In this document: one piece after another, positions 1 through 7,653 of the stretch
Layout: each line of letters begins with the position of its first letter
Position numbering within the stretch: the stretch's first letter is position 1
NCBI GenBank assembly: GCA_965198855.1
Contig: CBDAPZ010000001.1
Location: 1,302,001-1,366,000, forward strand
DNA length: 64,000 nt
Origin: BOG-908 sp965198855
GTDB taxonomy: Bacteria; Pseudomonadota; Alphaproteobacteria; Acetobacterales; Acetobacteraceae
Direction of reading: 5' to 3'
Notes under the pieces: model-generated
Told to the model about the DNA's origin: nothing
Databases searched by the model: none
The model's input: only the letters and a program-made list of their open reading frames with translations
Position numbers and translations under genes: made by a program

Positions 1-369
1 CTGCGGGAGCGCCGCGCCTGGGCACGTTCCACCTTCCGCGCCTTCCGTATGCCGCCTGAGAAGGTGGCCGACCGGTTGCGCCACGGGCTGCAAGGACTGG
101 CAGCGCTGCGAAACGCCGGAGTCGATCTGCAGGTGCTCGACTATGACATTTTGGTGGCCGATCCGGTCGAAGCAGTCGGCAGGTTGATGGATATCGATGT
201 CGCTGCCGAACCAGCGCTCGCCGAGCGAATCCGTGCCGTCATGGCGCAGGATTCGCAGGCGAGCCACCGCCTGGCGCGTCAGGTTACGCAGCAGCCGAGG
301 GACGACGAGGCGGCCTGGATGGACGCCTTTGAAGAAGCCTGGGCTGCTAGAAGCGGCAACCGCGCTTAG
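1..369 (+). CDS. C-terminal part of a probable sulfotransferase-family protein (5' end outside window)
   Basis: The frame is open from base 1 and ends at TAG 367-369, so only the last 122 residues are seen. The segment LDYDILVADPVEAVGRL resembles the conserved (Y/D)-D-x-L-x-DP stretch near the C-terminus of bacterial sulfotransferases, where a helix follows the PAPS-binding core. The charged helical tail also fits. The P-loop that would prove the family lies outside the window. A second sulfotransferase-like gene sits at about 43-44 kb. The assignment rests on one motif and could be wrong. Confidence 0.45.
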   Translation: MRERRAWARSTFRAFRMPPEKVADRLRHGLQGLAALRNAGVDLQVLDYDILVADPVEAVGRLMDIDVAAEPALAERIRAVMAQDSQASHRLARQVTQQPRDDEAAWMDAFEEAWAARSGNRA

Positions 370-392
370 CCGGGGGCATGGCACATGCCCGG
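370..392 (+). terminator. Hairpin directly after the first stop codon
   Basis: CCGGGGGCATG (370-380) and CATGCCCGG (384-392) pair around a three-base loop with one bulge, then TTTGCTGCT follows. It starts one base after the stop of the sulfotransferase-like gene, so it probably ends that transcript before purC. The T-run is short. Confidence 0.5.
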
Positions 393-484
393 TTTGCTGC
401 TATAGGCGGCGCTTGGATGACCTGGCAGTTCGCCACCCTGGGCGAGGCTGCCTGACCGGGGGTGCTTCCCCCAAGGAATGAGAC

Positions 485-1249
485 ATGGCCCGTCGCCGGC
501 AACTCTATGAGGGCAAAGCGAAGATCCTGTTCGAGGGGCCGGAGCCGGGCACCCTCGTGCAATACTTCAAGGATGACGCCACAGCCGGCAACGGCGCCAA
601 GAAGGGCATCATCACCGGCAAGGGCGTGCTGAACAACCGCATCAGCGAATACCTGATGCTGCGTCTGGCGGAAGTAGGCATCCCAAACCATTTCGTGCGA
701 CGGCTCAACATGCGCGAGCAACTGATCCGCGAGGTGGAGATCATCCCGCTCGAGGTGGTGGTGCGCAACGTGGCCGCCGGCAGCATCTGCACGCGCCTGG
801 GCATCCCCGAAGGCACCCGCCTGCCGCGCAGCATCATCGAATATTATTACAAGAACGACGCACTCGGCGACCCGATCGTGGCCGAAGAACATATCACTGC
901 CTTCGGCTGGGCGAACACGATGGACATGGACGACATCGTCGCCATGACCCTGCGCACCAATGATTTCCTCACCGGGCTCTTTCTCGGCGTCGGCATCACG
1001 CTGGTGGATTTCAAGCTCGAGTTTGGCCGGCTGTGGGAAGGCGAGGACATGCGCATCGTGCTCGCCGACGAGATCAGCCCGGATAATTGCCGCCTGTGGG
1101 ACGTGCGGACCAACGAAAAGATGGACAAGGACCGCTTCCGCCGCGACCTCGGCAAGGTCGAGGAAGCCTATCAGGAAGTGGCCAAGCGCCTCGGCATCCT
1201 CCCCGAGGCCGGCATGCGCGACATGAAGGGGCCGGAGCTGATGCAATGA
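485..1249 (+). CDS. purC: Phosphoribosylaminoimidazole-succinocarboxamide synthase
   Basis: SAICAR synthetase of de novo purine synthesis, joining CAIR and aspartate with ATP in the cytosol. The 254 residues match the usual bacterial length. The N-terminal YEGKAK nucleotide-binding motif, the VVVRNVAAGS segment, and the C-terminal LVDFKLEFG and EISPDNCRLW motifs are all present. ATG 485 follows AAGGA at 474-478. A small GGGGG-CCCCC hairpin (about 457-471) lies just before this ribosome-binding site. The stop overlaps the purS start by ATGA, so the two are translationally coupled. Confidence 0.96.
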   Translation: MARRRQLYEGKAKILFEGPEPGTLVQYFKDDATAGNGAKKGIITGKGVLNNRISEYLMLRLAEVGIPNHFVRRLNMREQLIREVEIIPLEVVVRNVAAGSICTRLGIPEGTRLPRSIIEYYYKNDALGDPIVAEEHITAFGWANTMDMDDIVAMTLRTNDFLTGLFLGVGITLVDFKLEFGRLWEGEDMRIVLADEISPDNCRLWDVRTNEKMDKDRFRRDLGKVEEAYQEVAKRLGILPEAGMRDMKGPELMQ

Positions 1250-1485
1250 AGGCTGTCGTGACGGTGATGCTGAAGGACGGCGTGCTGGATCCGCAAGGCC
1301 GGGCTATCGGCCAGGCGCTCAAGAATTTGGGGTTTGCCGGCGTCGGCGAGGTGCGGGCGGGCAAGGTGATCGAGTTGGAGCTCGAGGCAACCGATGCGGA
1401 CGCGGCGCGTAGCGAAGCCGAGGCGATGGCGCGCAAGCTGCTCGCCAATATGGTGATCGAACGCTTTTCTGTTGAGGTAAAATGA
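1246..1485 (+). CDS. purS: Phosphoribosylformylglycinamidine synthase subunit PurS
   Basis: Small subunit (79 aa) of the three-part FGAM synthetase PurSQL, where it bridges PurQ and PurL. The opening MKAVVTVMLKDGVLDPQGRA and the closing MVIERFSVEVK are typical. The start ATG 1246 overlaps the purC stop. PurQ, which normally follows, is absent here: the next ORF (ATGA overlap) is a Rap1a/Tai-like gene, so purQ and purL must lie elsewhere. Confidence 0.93.
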   Translation: MKAVVTVMLKDGVLDPQGRAIGQALKNLGFAGVGEVRAGKVIELELEATDADAARSEAEAMARKLLANMVIERFSVEVK

Positions 1486-1814
1486 CCCGGATTTTTGCCG
1501 CCAGCCTTCTGGTCCTGCTCGCCGCAGGCACTGCCCATGCGCAGCGTGTGTCCAACGTGAAAGGAACTACGCTGATGAAGGCGTGCATAGGCTCGAGTTC
1601 GGCTCAGTGCGACGCTTATGTGGACGGGTTCAGCGACGCGATCAGCGCAAGCGGGAAGGAGCATGCTTTGGCGTGCATCCCCGTTGCCGCGACCGGCACG
1701 GAATTGCGTGATGTTCTTGTCAAGTTCCTGAAGGATCATCCTGAGGATCAGCATCTCAAAGCGAGCACCTTGGCCTCGCGCGCCTTTTCGAAGGCCTATC
1801 CCTGCTCGAAGTAA
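1482..1814 (+). CDS. Rap1a/Tai-like small exported protein
   Basis: 110 aa with a clear signal peptide (MTRIFAASLLVLLAAGTAHAQ, cleaved near residue 20). The mature part has C, CDAYVDGFSDA, CIPVA and YPC, the paired-cysteine pattern of the Rap1a/Tai family. Founding members are periplasmic immunity proteins against type VI amidase effectors, but many relatives in alphaproteobacteria are not next to effectors. None is visible here. It overlaps purS by ATGA, which is unusual for an immunity gene, so a housekeeping envelope role is possible. Confidence 0.65.
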   Translation: MTRIFAASLLVLLAAGTAHAQRVSNVKGTTLMKACIGSSSAQCDAYVDGFSDAISASGKEHALACIPVAATGTELRDVLVKFLKDHPEDQHLKASTLASRAFSKAYPCSK

Positions 1815-1856
1815 GCTTGCTTCTTCATAATGGCGGTTCAGGGCGCCACGCTTTGG

Positions 1857-1886
1857 TGGGGGTCCAGGGGGCAAAGCCCCTTGGCC
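1857..1886. repeat. GGGGTCCAGGGGGCAAAGCCCC-type intergenic block
   Basis: Contains GGGGC-AAA-GCCCC, a short hairpin, between the Tai-like gene and DUF445. A closely related block in the opposite orientation occurs at 47245-47269. From memory, such blocks are very common between genes in Acetobacteraceae; their function is unknown to me. Confidence 0.5.
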
Positions 1887-1898
1887 TAGCATTCGCTC

Positions 1899-3170
1899 AT
1901 GACCGAAGCTGATCCAGACTTTTCGGCGCGGCAGAGCTTAGCCCGGCATCGCCGCTTCGCCACGTTTCTGCTGCTCGTAATGGCAGCGCTGACGATCGGC
2001 AGTTTTTATCTCCCGCACAGCTACTGGACCGAGTTGCTGCAGGCCAGTGCCAAGGCCGGCTTTGTCGGCGGCATTGCGGACTGGTTTGCGGTGACAGCAT
2101 TGTTCCGCCATCCGCTTGGCCTGCCGATACCACACACCGCCATCATCCCACGCGAAAAACTGCGGCTCGGTCAGGCGCTTGGGCGCTTCCTCATCCGCCA
2201 CGTGGTGACCGAGGCGGAAGTGAACCGCCTGCTCGGCCGGCTGGATGTCGCCGCGTTCCTGCGTACGATCCTGACCAATGAGGAGGTGGCCAAGCCACTA
2301 GCCCGCACCTTGGCGGGATATCTGCCGCGCATATTGGCGAGCGTGGAGGATGGGCGGGCCCGGCGGACGCTGGATCGTCTGCTGCCGCGTCTGGTGGGCG
2401 GGGCTGCCGGTGGGCGTGTCGTGGCGCGTGCGCTTCGCGGCTTGGTGGAAGGCGGCCGGCATCAGGAGGTGCTGGGATTCATTCTGGCGAAGCTGCGTGT
2501 GGCGATGCTGGAAAAGGAAGGGACGTTACGGCGCGCCATCGAGGAGCGTGTGCGGGACCAGGGCGGCCGGCTAGTGGGCTGGGCGCTGGGCGCCTCGATT
2601 GCTGGTCGGGTGCTGAGCTCGGTCAATGCCGAGATGGACAAGATGGATCCGGATAATTCGGAGCTGCGTGCGGCGTTCGACGAGTGGGTGCGCCGCGAGA
2701 TCGACCAGATGGAGCAGGACCCCGCGCGTGCCGCCGAACTCGGCCGGGCGATCCGCCGTGTCATCGGCCATGAAACGGTGCAGGCCTGGACGTGGGATGT
2801 CTGGTCACGCTTGCGGGCCACACTGGAGGCCGATGCAGCCAGGCCTGCGGGCCATACCGAGCTGTTGCTGGAGGGCGCGGTGCATAATCTCGGCGAGATG
2901 CTGGCTGACGATCCGGCTGCCGCCGCCCGCGTGCAACGCCTGGCCGAGCGGGCGGTGGCGAAGCTGATACCGGCCGCACAGACGCAGCTGGCCGATTTCG
3001 TCGCCGGCGTCGTGGCCTCCTGGGACACCCAAACGCTAACCGACCGCATCGAATTGCGCGTGGGCCGCGACCTGCAATATGTGCGGATGAATGGCACGCT
3101 GGTCGGTTTCCTCGTCGGCGGCCTGGCTTTCGCGGCGCTGACCGCGATGTTTGGCCACGTCGCATTCTGA
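1899..3170 (+). CDS. DUF445 family membrane-anchored protein
   Basis: 423 aa. A transmembrane segment near residues 23-40 is followed by the family hallmark GFVGGIADWFAVTALFRHPLGLPIPHTAI, seen here in parts (GGIADWFAVTALFRHP). A long helical, Arg/Glu-rich central region follows, and a second transmembrane segment near the C-terminus (LVGFLVGGLAFAALTAMF). The function of DUF445 is not established. The stop lies 5 bases from the 3' end of the convergent gene at 3176. Start ATG 1899 is the first in frame. Confidence 0.85.
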   Translation: MTEADPDFSARQSLARHRRFATFLLLVMAALTIGSFYLPHSYWTELLQASAKAGFVGGIADWFAVTALFRHPLGLPIPHTAIIPREKLRLGQALGRFLIRHVVTEAEVNRLLGRLDVAAFLRTILTNEEVAKPLARTLAGYLPRILASVEDGRARRTLDRLLPRLVGGAAGGRVVARALRGLVEGGRHQEVLGFILAKLRVAMLEKEGTLRRAIEERVRDQGGRLVGWALGASIAGRVLSSVNAEMDKMDPDNSELRAAFDEWVRREIDQMEQDPARAAELGRAIRRVIGHETVQAWTWDVWSRLRATLEADAARPAGHTELLLEGAVHNLGEMLADDPAAAARVQRLAERAVAKLIPAAQTQLADFVAGVVASWDTQTLTDRIELRVGRDLQYVRMNGTLVGFLVGGLAFAALTAMFGHVAF

Positions 3171-3175
3171 GGCGT

Positions 3176-3919
3176 TCAGATTCCCGGCGGTGCCGAGTCG
3201 GCGATCGCGGTCGCTTGCATGCGTTGCGGGCGATAGGCGCGTATTTCGCCTTCGACATAGGTCTCCGTCGCGGTTTGTGTGCCGGCACTGGCGTCCTGTC
3301 GCGTGCCTGAGGCGATGTCGATGGTATTCTGCTGCACGATTCGGCCGAGCGGTTCGACATTCTGTTCAGCAATCGCGAGCGACGTGCCGAGATTTGCCGT
3401 CACGATCGCAGTGTGATGGTCGCGTTCCTCCATTTCCTGTGATTGCATCTGACTGATCGAGCCGTCAGCTCCGCGTATCGTCGTGGTTACGCGGCGCAGT
3501 ATGTGGAAATTGCGAAATTGCAATATGTCACCAGGTTTCGCCGCAGCAAGGCTCACCGGTTTGCCCCAGATGTAATCACCGTCCGGTGTAATCTCGCTAT
3601 ATTCGCCGGCCGAGCGAGCGCCCGCACGAGTCAGCGCCTGATCGGCCAGCGAGAAGCACTCACCGTCACCGACTTCACGACCTTTCGCAGTCATCGCGTA
3701 GGCGACGATGGCGTTTCCGAGTTCCCTGGCGGAATCTGGCCTTCTTGCCATATGCACGAGAGTCGAACGCAATCTCGGTCGCATTGTGACATTTGCATGA
3801 CGCAGCGTGGCTTGGCTGGCTTGCGCCTGCACCATCATCATGGCGAACGCAATTGTCCAATGCGAAACCCTTTGCGGGCTTGCTGCAGCAACGAAGTCAA
3901 AAATAGGCCAATCTCCCAA
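3176..3919 (-). CDS. Putative cysteine-peptidase-fold (NlpC/CHAP- or BBC1-like) protein
   Basis: Up to 247 aa. Features resembling papain-fold/CHAP-like proteins are VGDGECFSLADQAL (possible Cys), PGDILQFRNF (a PGD turn before a strand is typical of these folds) and HHTAIV (possible His). The start is uncertain: ATG 3919 gives a Phe/Ala-rich N-terminus, while a Met triplet at about residues 27-29 gives a shorter form. Arg-rich stretches at residues 45-60 do not look like an ordinary signal peptide. No cell-wall binding domain is seen, so the substrate is unknown. Convergent with DUF445. Confidence 0.5.
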   Translation of the reverse strand: MGDWPIFDFVAAASPQRVSHWTIAFAMMMVQAQASQATLRHANVTMRPRLRSTLVHMARRPDSARELGNAIVAYAMTAKGREVGDGECFSLADQALTRAGARSAGEYSEITPDGDYIWGKPVSLAAAKPGDILQFRNFHILRRVTTTIRGADGSISQMQSQEMEERDHHTAIVTANLGTSLAIAEQNVEPLGRIVQQNTIDIASGTRQDASAGTQTATETYVEGEIRAYRPQRMQATAIADSAPPGI

Positions 3920-4321
3920 TCCGCTTACCGCATGAAGCGGCGGATATCCGGCACACGAACATTGGCATCGGCAGAGTAGCTGTATTTACCAAGCTTGTTC
4001 GCAACACGCCAGTTTAGCAAAGCGATATGAATTACCTGCGCGCGGGATGAGCAACAGTTGTCTATGCGCGCACTAGGCCATATCACGAAGGCGTTGTCGA
4101 CCCAGTTGCGAGATGAATCGTCTTAGAAAAAGACCTAAATGCGATTGCTTAAAAGATGATACAAAATTTGCGTTTTTGCTTTTTAATGTGACGCGCCGAT
4201 CAAATTTCAAGATGCACGACTTCGTGCATAATGTTGTCATGTATTCGCCAGAACGCACCGCGATATACGGCGTTGGGCTCTCGTATGTCGCCGCACCTGC
4301 GGTGCGCAACGGAGTTTGCCC
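3920..4321. promoter_or_regulatory. AT-rich intergenic region with a dyad near the DUF4142 promoter
   Basis: About 400 bases with no convincing gene; short ORFs here have no recognisable features. Base composition is clearly more AT-rich than the flanks from about 4100 to 4240. A dyad ATGCACGA-CT-TCGTGCAT lies at 4212-4229, overlapping CATAAT (4227-4232), a possible -10 box for the downstream gene. It could be an operator or a hairpin; which regulator would bind is unknown. Confidence 0.4.
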
Positions 4322-4933
4322 ATGAAGAATTATCTGGTTTACACAGCGATCGCGATTCCGCTGCTGGTCAACGGTGCCGCTATGGCACAAAATGCGGCTG
4401 TGCCGCCAGCGGCACCGCCGTCCATTGCAGCGACACCGCCGGTGGCGCCGACTGGTCAGACGGAACCTACCTCGCCGGCTCCGATGACAGCTGCGAATTT
4501 GTCAGCATCGGACAAGGTTTTTGTCACGAAAGCGGCGCAGGGCGGCCTCGCCGAAGTGCAGATGGCGCAACTCGCACAGCAGAAGGCGAGCAGCGACGAC
4601 GTCAAGAAATTCGCACAGACCATGATCGACGAACATACGCCGAACAACGATCAACTGGTGAAGCTAGCGACCGCAAAAGGCCTTACGCCGCCGACCGACC
4701 CGAACGCGATGCAGCAGAAGATGCTGGCGCATTTGCAGGGTATGAGCGGCGCAAAATTCGACAAAGCCTATGTGAAGATTCAGATCAAGGCGCATACCAT
4801 GATGCTGAAAGACATGCGCATGGAAGCACGCAGCGGCAAAGATTCGGATCTTAAGAGCTTTGCCGAGCAGACAGTGCCCACCGTCGAGCATCATCTTACG
4901 ATGGCGCAGGGCCTGCAGAAATCGGGGGTCTGA
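4322..4933 (+). CDS. DUF4142 domain exported protein
   Basis: 203 aa from ATG 4322, chosen over the in-frame TTG 4316 because GGAG (4311-4314) is well placed. A signal peptide (to about AMAQN) is followed by a Pro/Ala-rich linker to about residue 55, then a helical ferritin-like DUF4142 domain. Its marks are SASDKVFVTKAAQGGLAEV, KFAQTMIDEHTPNNDQL, YVKIQIKAHTMMLKDM and TVPTVEHHLTMAQ. The histidines and acidic residues resemble metal-binding four-helix bundles, but no activity is established. Likely periplasmic and often stress-associated. Confidence 0.82.
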   Translation: MKNYLVYTAIAIPLLVNGAAMAQNAAVPPAAPPSIAATPPVAPTGQTEPTSPAPMTAANLSASDKVFVTKAAQGGLAEVQMAQLAQQKASSDDVKKFAQTMIDEHTPNNDQLVKLATAKGLTPPTDPNAMQQKMLAHLQGMSGAKFDKAYVKIQIKAHTMMLKDMRMEARSGKDSDLKSFAEQTVPTVEHHLTMAQGLQKSGV

Positions 4934-5010
4934 TTTGCGTGGGCCTGGCTGGCGTAGCCGGGCCCAAGCGCCTCCTGAATGGTATAGCCGCCGGCCGTGT
5001 TGTCGACGCT

Positions 5011-5051
5011 TGAGGCCATAATTTATGGCTTTGGGCCTCACCGATGAGGCC
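5011..5051. terminator. Alternating inverted repeats after the DUF4142 gene
   Basis: TGAGGCC (5011-5017), GGCCTCA (5034-5040) and TGAGGCC (5045-5051) can form two mutually exclusive hairpins. The inner GCCATAA-T-TTATGGC (5015-5029) is also self-complementary. The region lies between two genes that converge on it, so a bidirectional terminator is the simplest reading. The rest of 4934-5161 holds no gene I can support. Confidence 0.4.
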
Positions 5052-5161
5052 AGCAGGAGCGATCAGCTTGCATGTCCAGCCCGGCGATAGCAGCCTCTAC
5101 CGCTTGCCATCTGGGCCGATCATCGACAGCCCGAAAACCAGCCATTCTTTTGCCAGCTGAC

Positions 5162-6075
5162 TTATGGTGAAAGGGCCGGCACCCGACACAAAGCCACCAC
5201 GATATCGCGTAGCCAGCGATGTGCTGGATCAGCATCCATGCGGGGATGCCACATGGCCGAGATGACGATTTCCGGTGTGCGGACCGGGAGATCGAAGGTG
5301 GCGAGCCCTTCTGTCAACATGTTGGAACTACGAAGAAAGGACGCGGCACGAGCGCGATCAAGTCAGACCGGCGCGCGATGCGGATGGCATCGGGAAAGCC
5401 GGGCACGACCGCGACGACATCTCGCCTCAGACCCAATTCCCTTAGCGCATCGTCTACCGGGCCGGTAAAAGCCCCTCTACGGGACGCCACCACGTGCCGG
5501 CAGGCCGCATACCGTTCGGGCGACACCGGGCCCATCAGCAGGGGATGGCCAGCCCGTGCTGCGCCGATAAAATTGTCGCGGAAGATGAGCCGAGCCCGCA
5601 TCTCGGGTGCCGATACGCCGATGACGCCGATGTCCAAGTCGATGTGGCCCTCCCTGAGCGGACGCGCATCCTTGTCGGGTTTGAGCGCGAAACGCATGCG
5701 GACATGCGGAGCGACCGAGATCACAGCCTGCACCAAGGGTGCAGAGAACAGATCCATGAATCCCTCGTTGGCGCGAATGGTAAAACTCCGCTCCAGTGAG
5801 GCGATATCGAGGGCGCCCGCCTGCGGCCTGCGCGCCGTCCGCACTTCTCGCGCGAGCAGATGGATCCGGTCGCGTAGTTCGGTGGCTCGTGGCGTAGGTA
5901 CGAGCCCGCGCCCGGCGCGCACGAGCAATGGATCGCCGGTGGCGGTGCGCAGCCGCGTAAGCGTTCGGCTCATGGCGGAAGGGCTCAAGCCCAAGCGAAG
6001 AGCGGCCTTGCTGACGCTGCCCTCGGAAAGTAGCGCATCCAGGGCCGTCAGCAGGTTCAGGTCCACAGAATCCAT
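5162..6075 (-). pseudogene. LysR-family transcriptional regulator, interrupted by a one-base frameshift
   Basis: The open frame from ATG 6075 gives MDSVDLNLLTALDALLSEGS, a winged-helix domain (SPSAMSRTLTRLR) and most of the effector domain, then stops after 253 codons at 5314. In another frame directly downstream the reading continues as NMLTEGLATFDLPVRTPE, then SAMWHPRMDADPAHRWLRD, to TAA at 5162-5164. This is the expected C-terminal end of this LysR group (substrate loop and final helix). The total span of 914 bases is one short of 304 codons plus stop. One base is missing near 5320-5335. It is divergent from the SDR gene, which it probably regulates or once regulated. Confidence 0.8.
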
Positions 6076-6110
6076 GCCGCGAACCTATCCGGCTCGGGCG
6101 GCAAGACATA

Positions 6111-6152
6111 GCGTCTGGCGCACTCATACTATGCATGGCGTGCGTCTGGCGC
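6111..6152. promoter_or_regulatory. Direct repeats flanking a dyad in the LysR/SDR divergent promoter
   Basis: GCGTCTGGCGC occurs at 6111-6121 and again at 6142-6152, 31 bases apart (about three helical turns). The palindrome CATACTATG (6125-6133) lies between them. The region is the 131-base gap between the LysR start and the SDR start, where LysR regulators normally bind. Confidence 0.5.
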
Positions 6153-6206
6153 CCGTTGCTGGGCCCTCTCACCTTCGCTGCTGACGTCATCAGCGAAAGG
6201 CATCGC

Positions 6207-6920
6207 ATGCTTCGGACTTCACCCGACAACAGCCGTACGATCCTGCTCATCGGAGCGTCACGCGGTCTTGGCTTGGCTATGGCTGCCGAATTCCTGGCGC
6301 GGGATTGGAACGTTGTTGGCACCGTACAGGAAGGCGTTAGAACCGAGTTGCACGATCTGGCGGACACACATCCGCAACGTCTCCAGATCGAGACCCTTGA
6401 CGTCACACAACCTCATCAGATCGTGGCACTACGCGACCGTATGTCTGGTCGCAGCTTCGATATCCTCTTTCACAACGCTGGCACCGCCAACGGGAACCTG
6501 GCCGATACCGCCGCCACAATCTCGACGGAAGAGTTCGTGCACGTGATGGTAACGAATGCGCTAAGTCCCATACGGGTTATTGAGACCCTCCAAGACCTTG
6601 TTGCCACAAACGGCATGATCGGCATCATGTCGTCCGGACAAGGTAGCATCAGCAACAACACCAATGGCCGGGCTGACATTTACCGCAGCAGCAAGGCTGC
6701 TTTGAACATGTTCATGCGCAGCTACGCAGCCCGCCACGCCGGAGAAGCGCGCGCGCTGGTATTGATGGCGCCGGGCTGGATCCGCACCGCGCTTGGTGGA
6801 CCCGACGCGACGTTCAGCATCGAGGAGAGCACTCCAAAGATAGTGGACGTGCTTCTCTCGCAACAGGCCACACGCAGTCTGCAATATCTCGACCGCGAGG
6901 GACATACCGTTCCGTGGTAA
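6207..6920 (+). CDS. SDR-family NAD(P)-dependent oxidoreductase
   Basis: 237 aa from ATG 6207, preceded by GAAAGG (6195-6200). An upstream in-frame extension to 6135 is Arg-rich and unlikely. Rossmann motif LLIGASRGLG near residue 14, NAG near 94, active-site Ser in GIMSSGQGS, and Tyr/Lys in YRSSKAA are all present, so it should be active. The substrate cannot be told. It is divergent from the LysR gene; such pairs often detoxify or modify small carbonyl compounds. Confidence 0.85.
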   Translation: MLRTSPDNSRTILLIGASRGLGLAMAAEFLARDWNVVGTVQEGVRTELHDLADTHPQRLQIETLDVTQPHQIVALRDRMSGRSFDILFHNAGTANGNLADTAATISTEEFVHVMVTNALSPIRVIETLQDLVATNGMIGIMSSGQGSISNNTNGRADIYRSSKAALNMFMRSYAARHAGEARALVLMAPGWIRTALGGPDATFSIEESTPKIVDVLLSQQATRSLQYLDREGHTVPW

Positions 6921-7040
6921 GCCTGAACTCCTTTAAGGCGATTCCGACGCTCTTCAATCCCTTTTTGCGCTGGAAAGAACCGCTCGTCGCTCGGAAGATG
7001 GGTGCGCCTCACCGACATCTCCCTACAAATGGATCCGTCT

Positions 7041-7526
7041 CTAGAACGGAATTTCGTCATCCAAATCGCTGCTCGGCGCTTCCCAGCTAGGGCCACTGCT
7101 ACGCGCGGGTGCCGCATTCTGGCGCGGTGCGGCGGGTGCGCGGCTATAGCCACCACCCTCCCCGCTATCGGCACCGCGGCTGTCGAGCAGCGTCAGCTCT
7201 CCGCGGAAACGCGCGAGCACCACTTCTGTGGTTTCGCGTTCCGCGCCATCCTTGTCGGTGTATTTCCGGCTCTCAAGTGAACCTTCGAGATACACCTTGC
7301 TGCCCTTCTTCAGATAGCGCTCGGCAATCTCGCCTAATTTCTCGTTGAAGATCGCAATGCGATGCCACTGCGTCTTCTCCTTGCGCTCGCCGCTGGCTTT
7401 GTCGTTCCACGACTCGGACGTCGCAATGGAGAACGAGACCACCTTGCCGCCGCTCTGCATGGTGCGGGACTCCGGGTCGCGGCCCAGATTGCCTACGAGG
7501 ATCACCTTGTTCACGCTGCCGGCCAT
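7041..7526 (-). CDS. ssb: Single-stranded DNA-binding protein
   Basis: 161 aa. N-terminal OB fold with VNKVILVGNLGRDPE, FSIATSESW, EKTQWHRIAIFNEKL and YLKKGSKVYLEGSLESR. A Gly/Ser/Pro-rich linker follows, and the acidic tail DLDDEIPF contacts partner proteins. It coats ssDNA in replication, repair and recombination. The gene is divergent from uvrA, a common alphaproteobacterial arrangement, and shares the LexA-like site below. Confidence 0.97.
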   Translation of the reverse strand: MAGSVNKVILVGNLGRDPESRTMQSGGKVVSFSIATSESWNDKASGERKEKTQWHRIAIFNEKLGEIAERYLKKGSKVYLEGSLESRKYTDKDGAERETTEVVLARFRGELTLLDSRGADSGEGGGYSRAPAAPRQNAAPARSSGPSWEAPSSDLDDEIPF

Positions 7527-7567
7527 AAGGGCCCCCTCTGGTTTCGAGCACGTAGCTTAACAGGCAG

Positions 7568-7582
7568 GAACAGGATGGAAAC
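7568..7582. promoter_or_regulatory. Possible LexA (SOS) box between ssb and uvrA
   Basis: GAAC-N7-AAAC on the plus strand, read as GTTT-N7-GTTC on the minus strand, is one base from the alphaproteobacterial SOS consensus GTTC-N7-GTTC. Its position between two classical SOS genes supports the call. The single mismatch leaves it unproven. Confidence 0.45.
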
Positions 7583-7653
7583 CCCTGCCCGAAGCGCTAT
7601 GTAAGGCGGCAAGGGCTGGGCCCCTTCCAACATGTCTTGCCGAGGGGTTTTTG

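Noticed and set aside
347..1246. Long minus-strand ORF of 299 codons opposite purC
   Set aside because: It is a shadow of purC in a high-GC region: no family features, His-rich composition typical of antisense frames.
4113..4325. 70-codon ORF in the AT-rich gap
   Set aside because: No ribosome-binding site or recognisable features; overlaps the likely promoter of DUF4142.
5038..5235. 65-codon minus ORF just below the LysR gene
   Set aside because: Part of it lies over the frameshifted LysR tail; the rest has no features.
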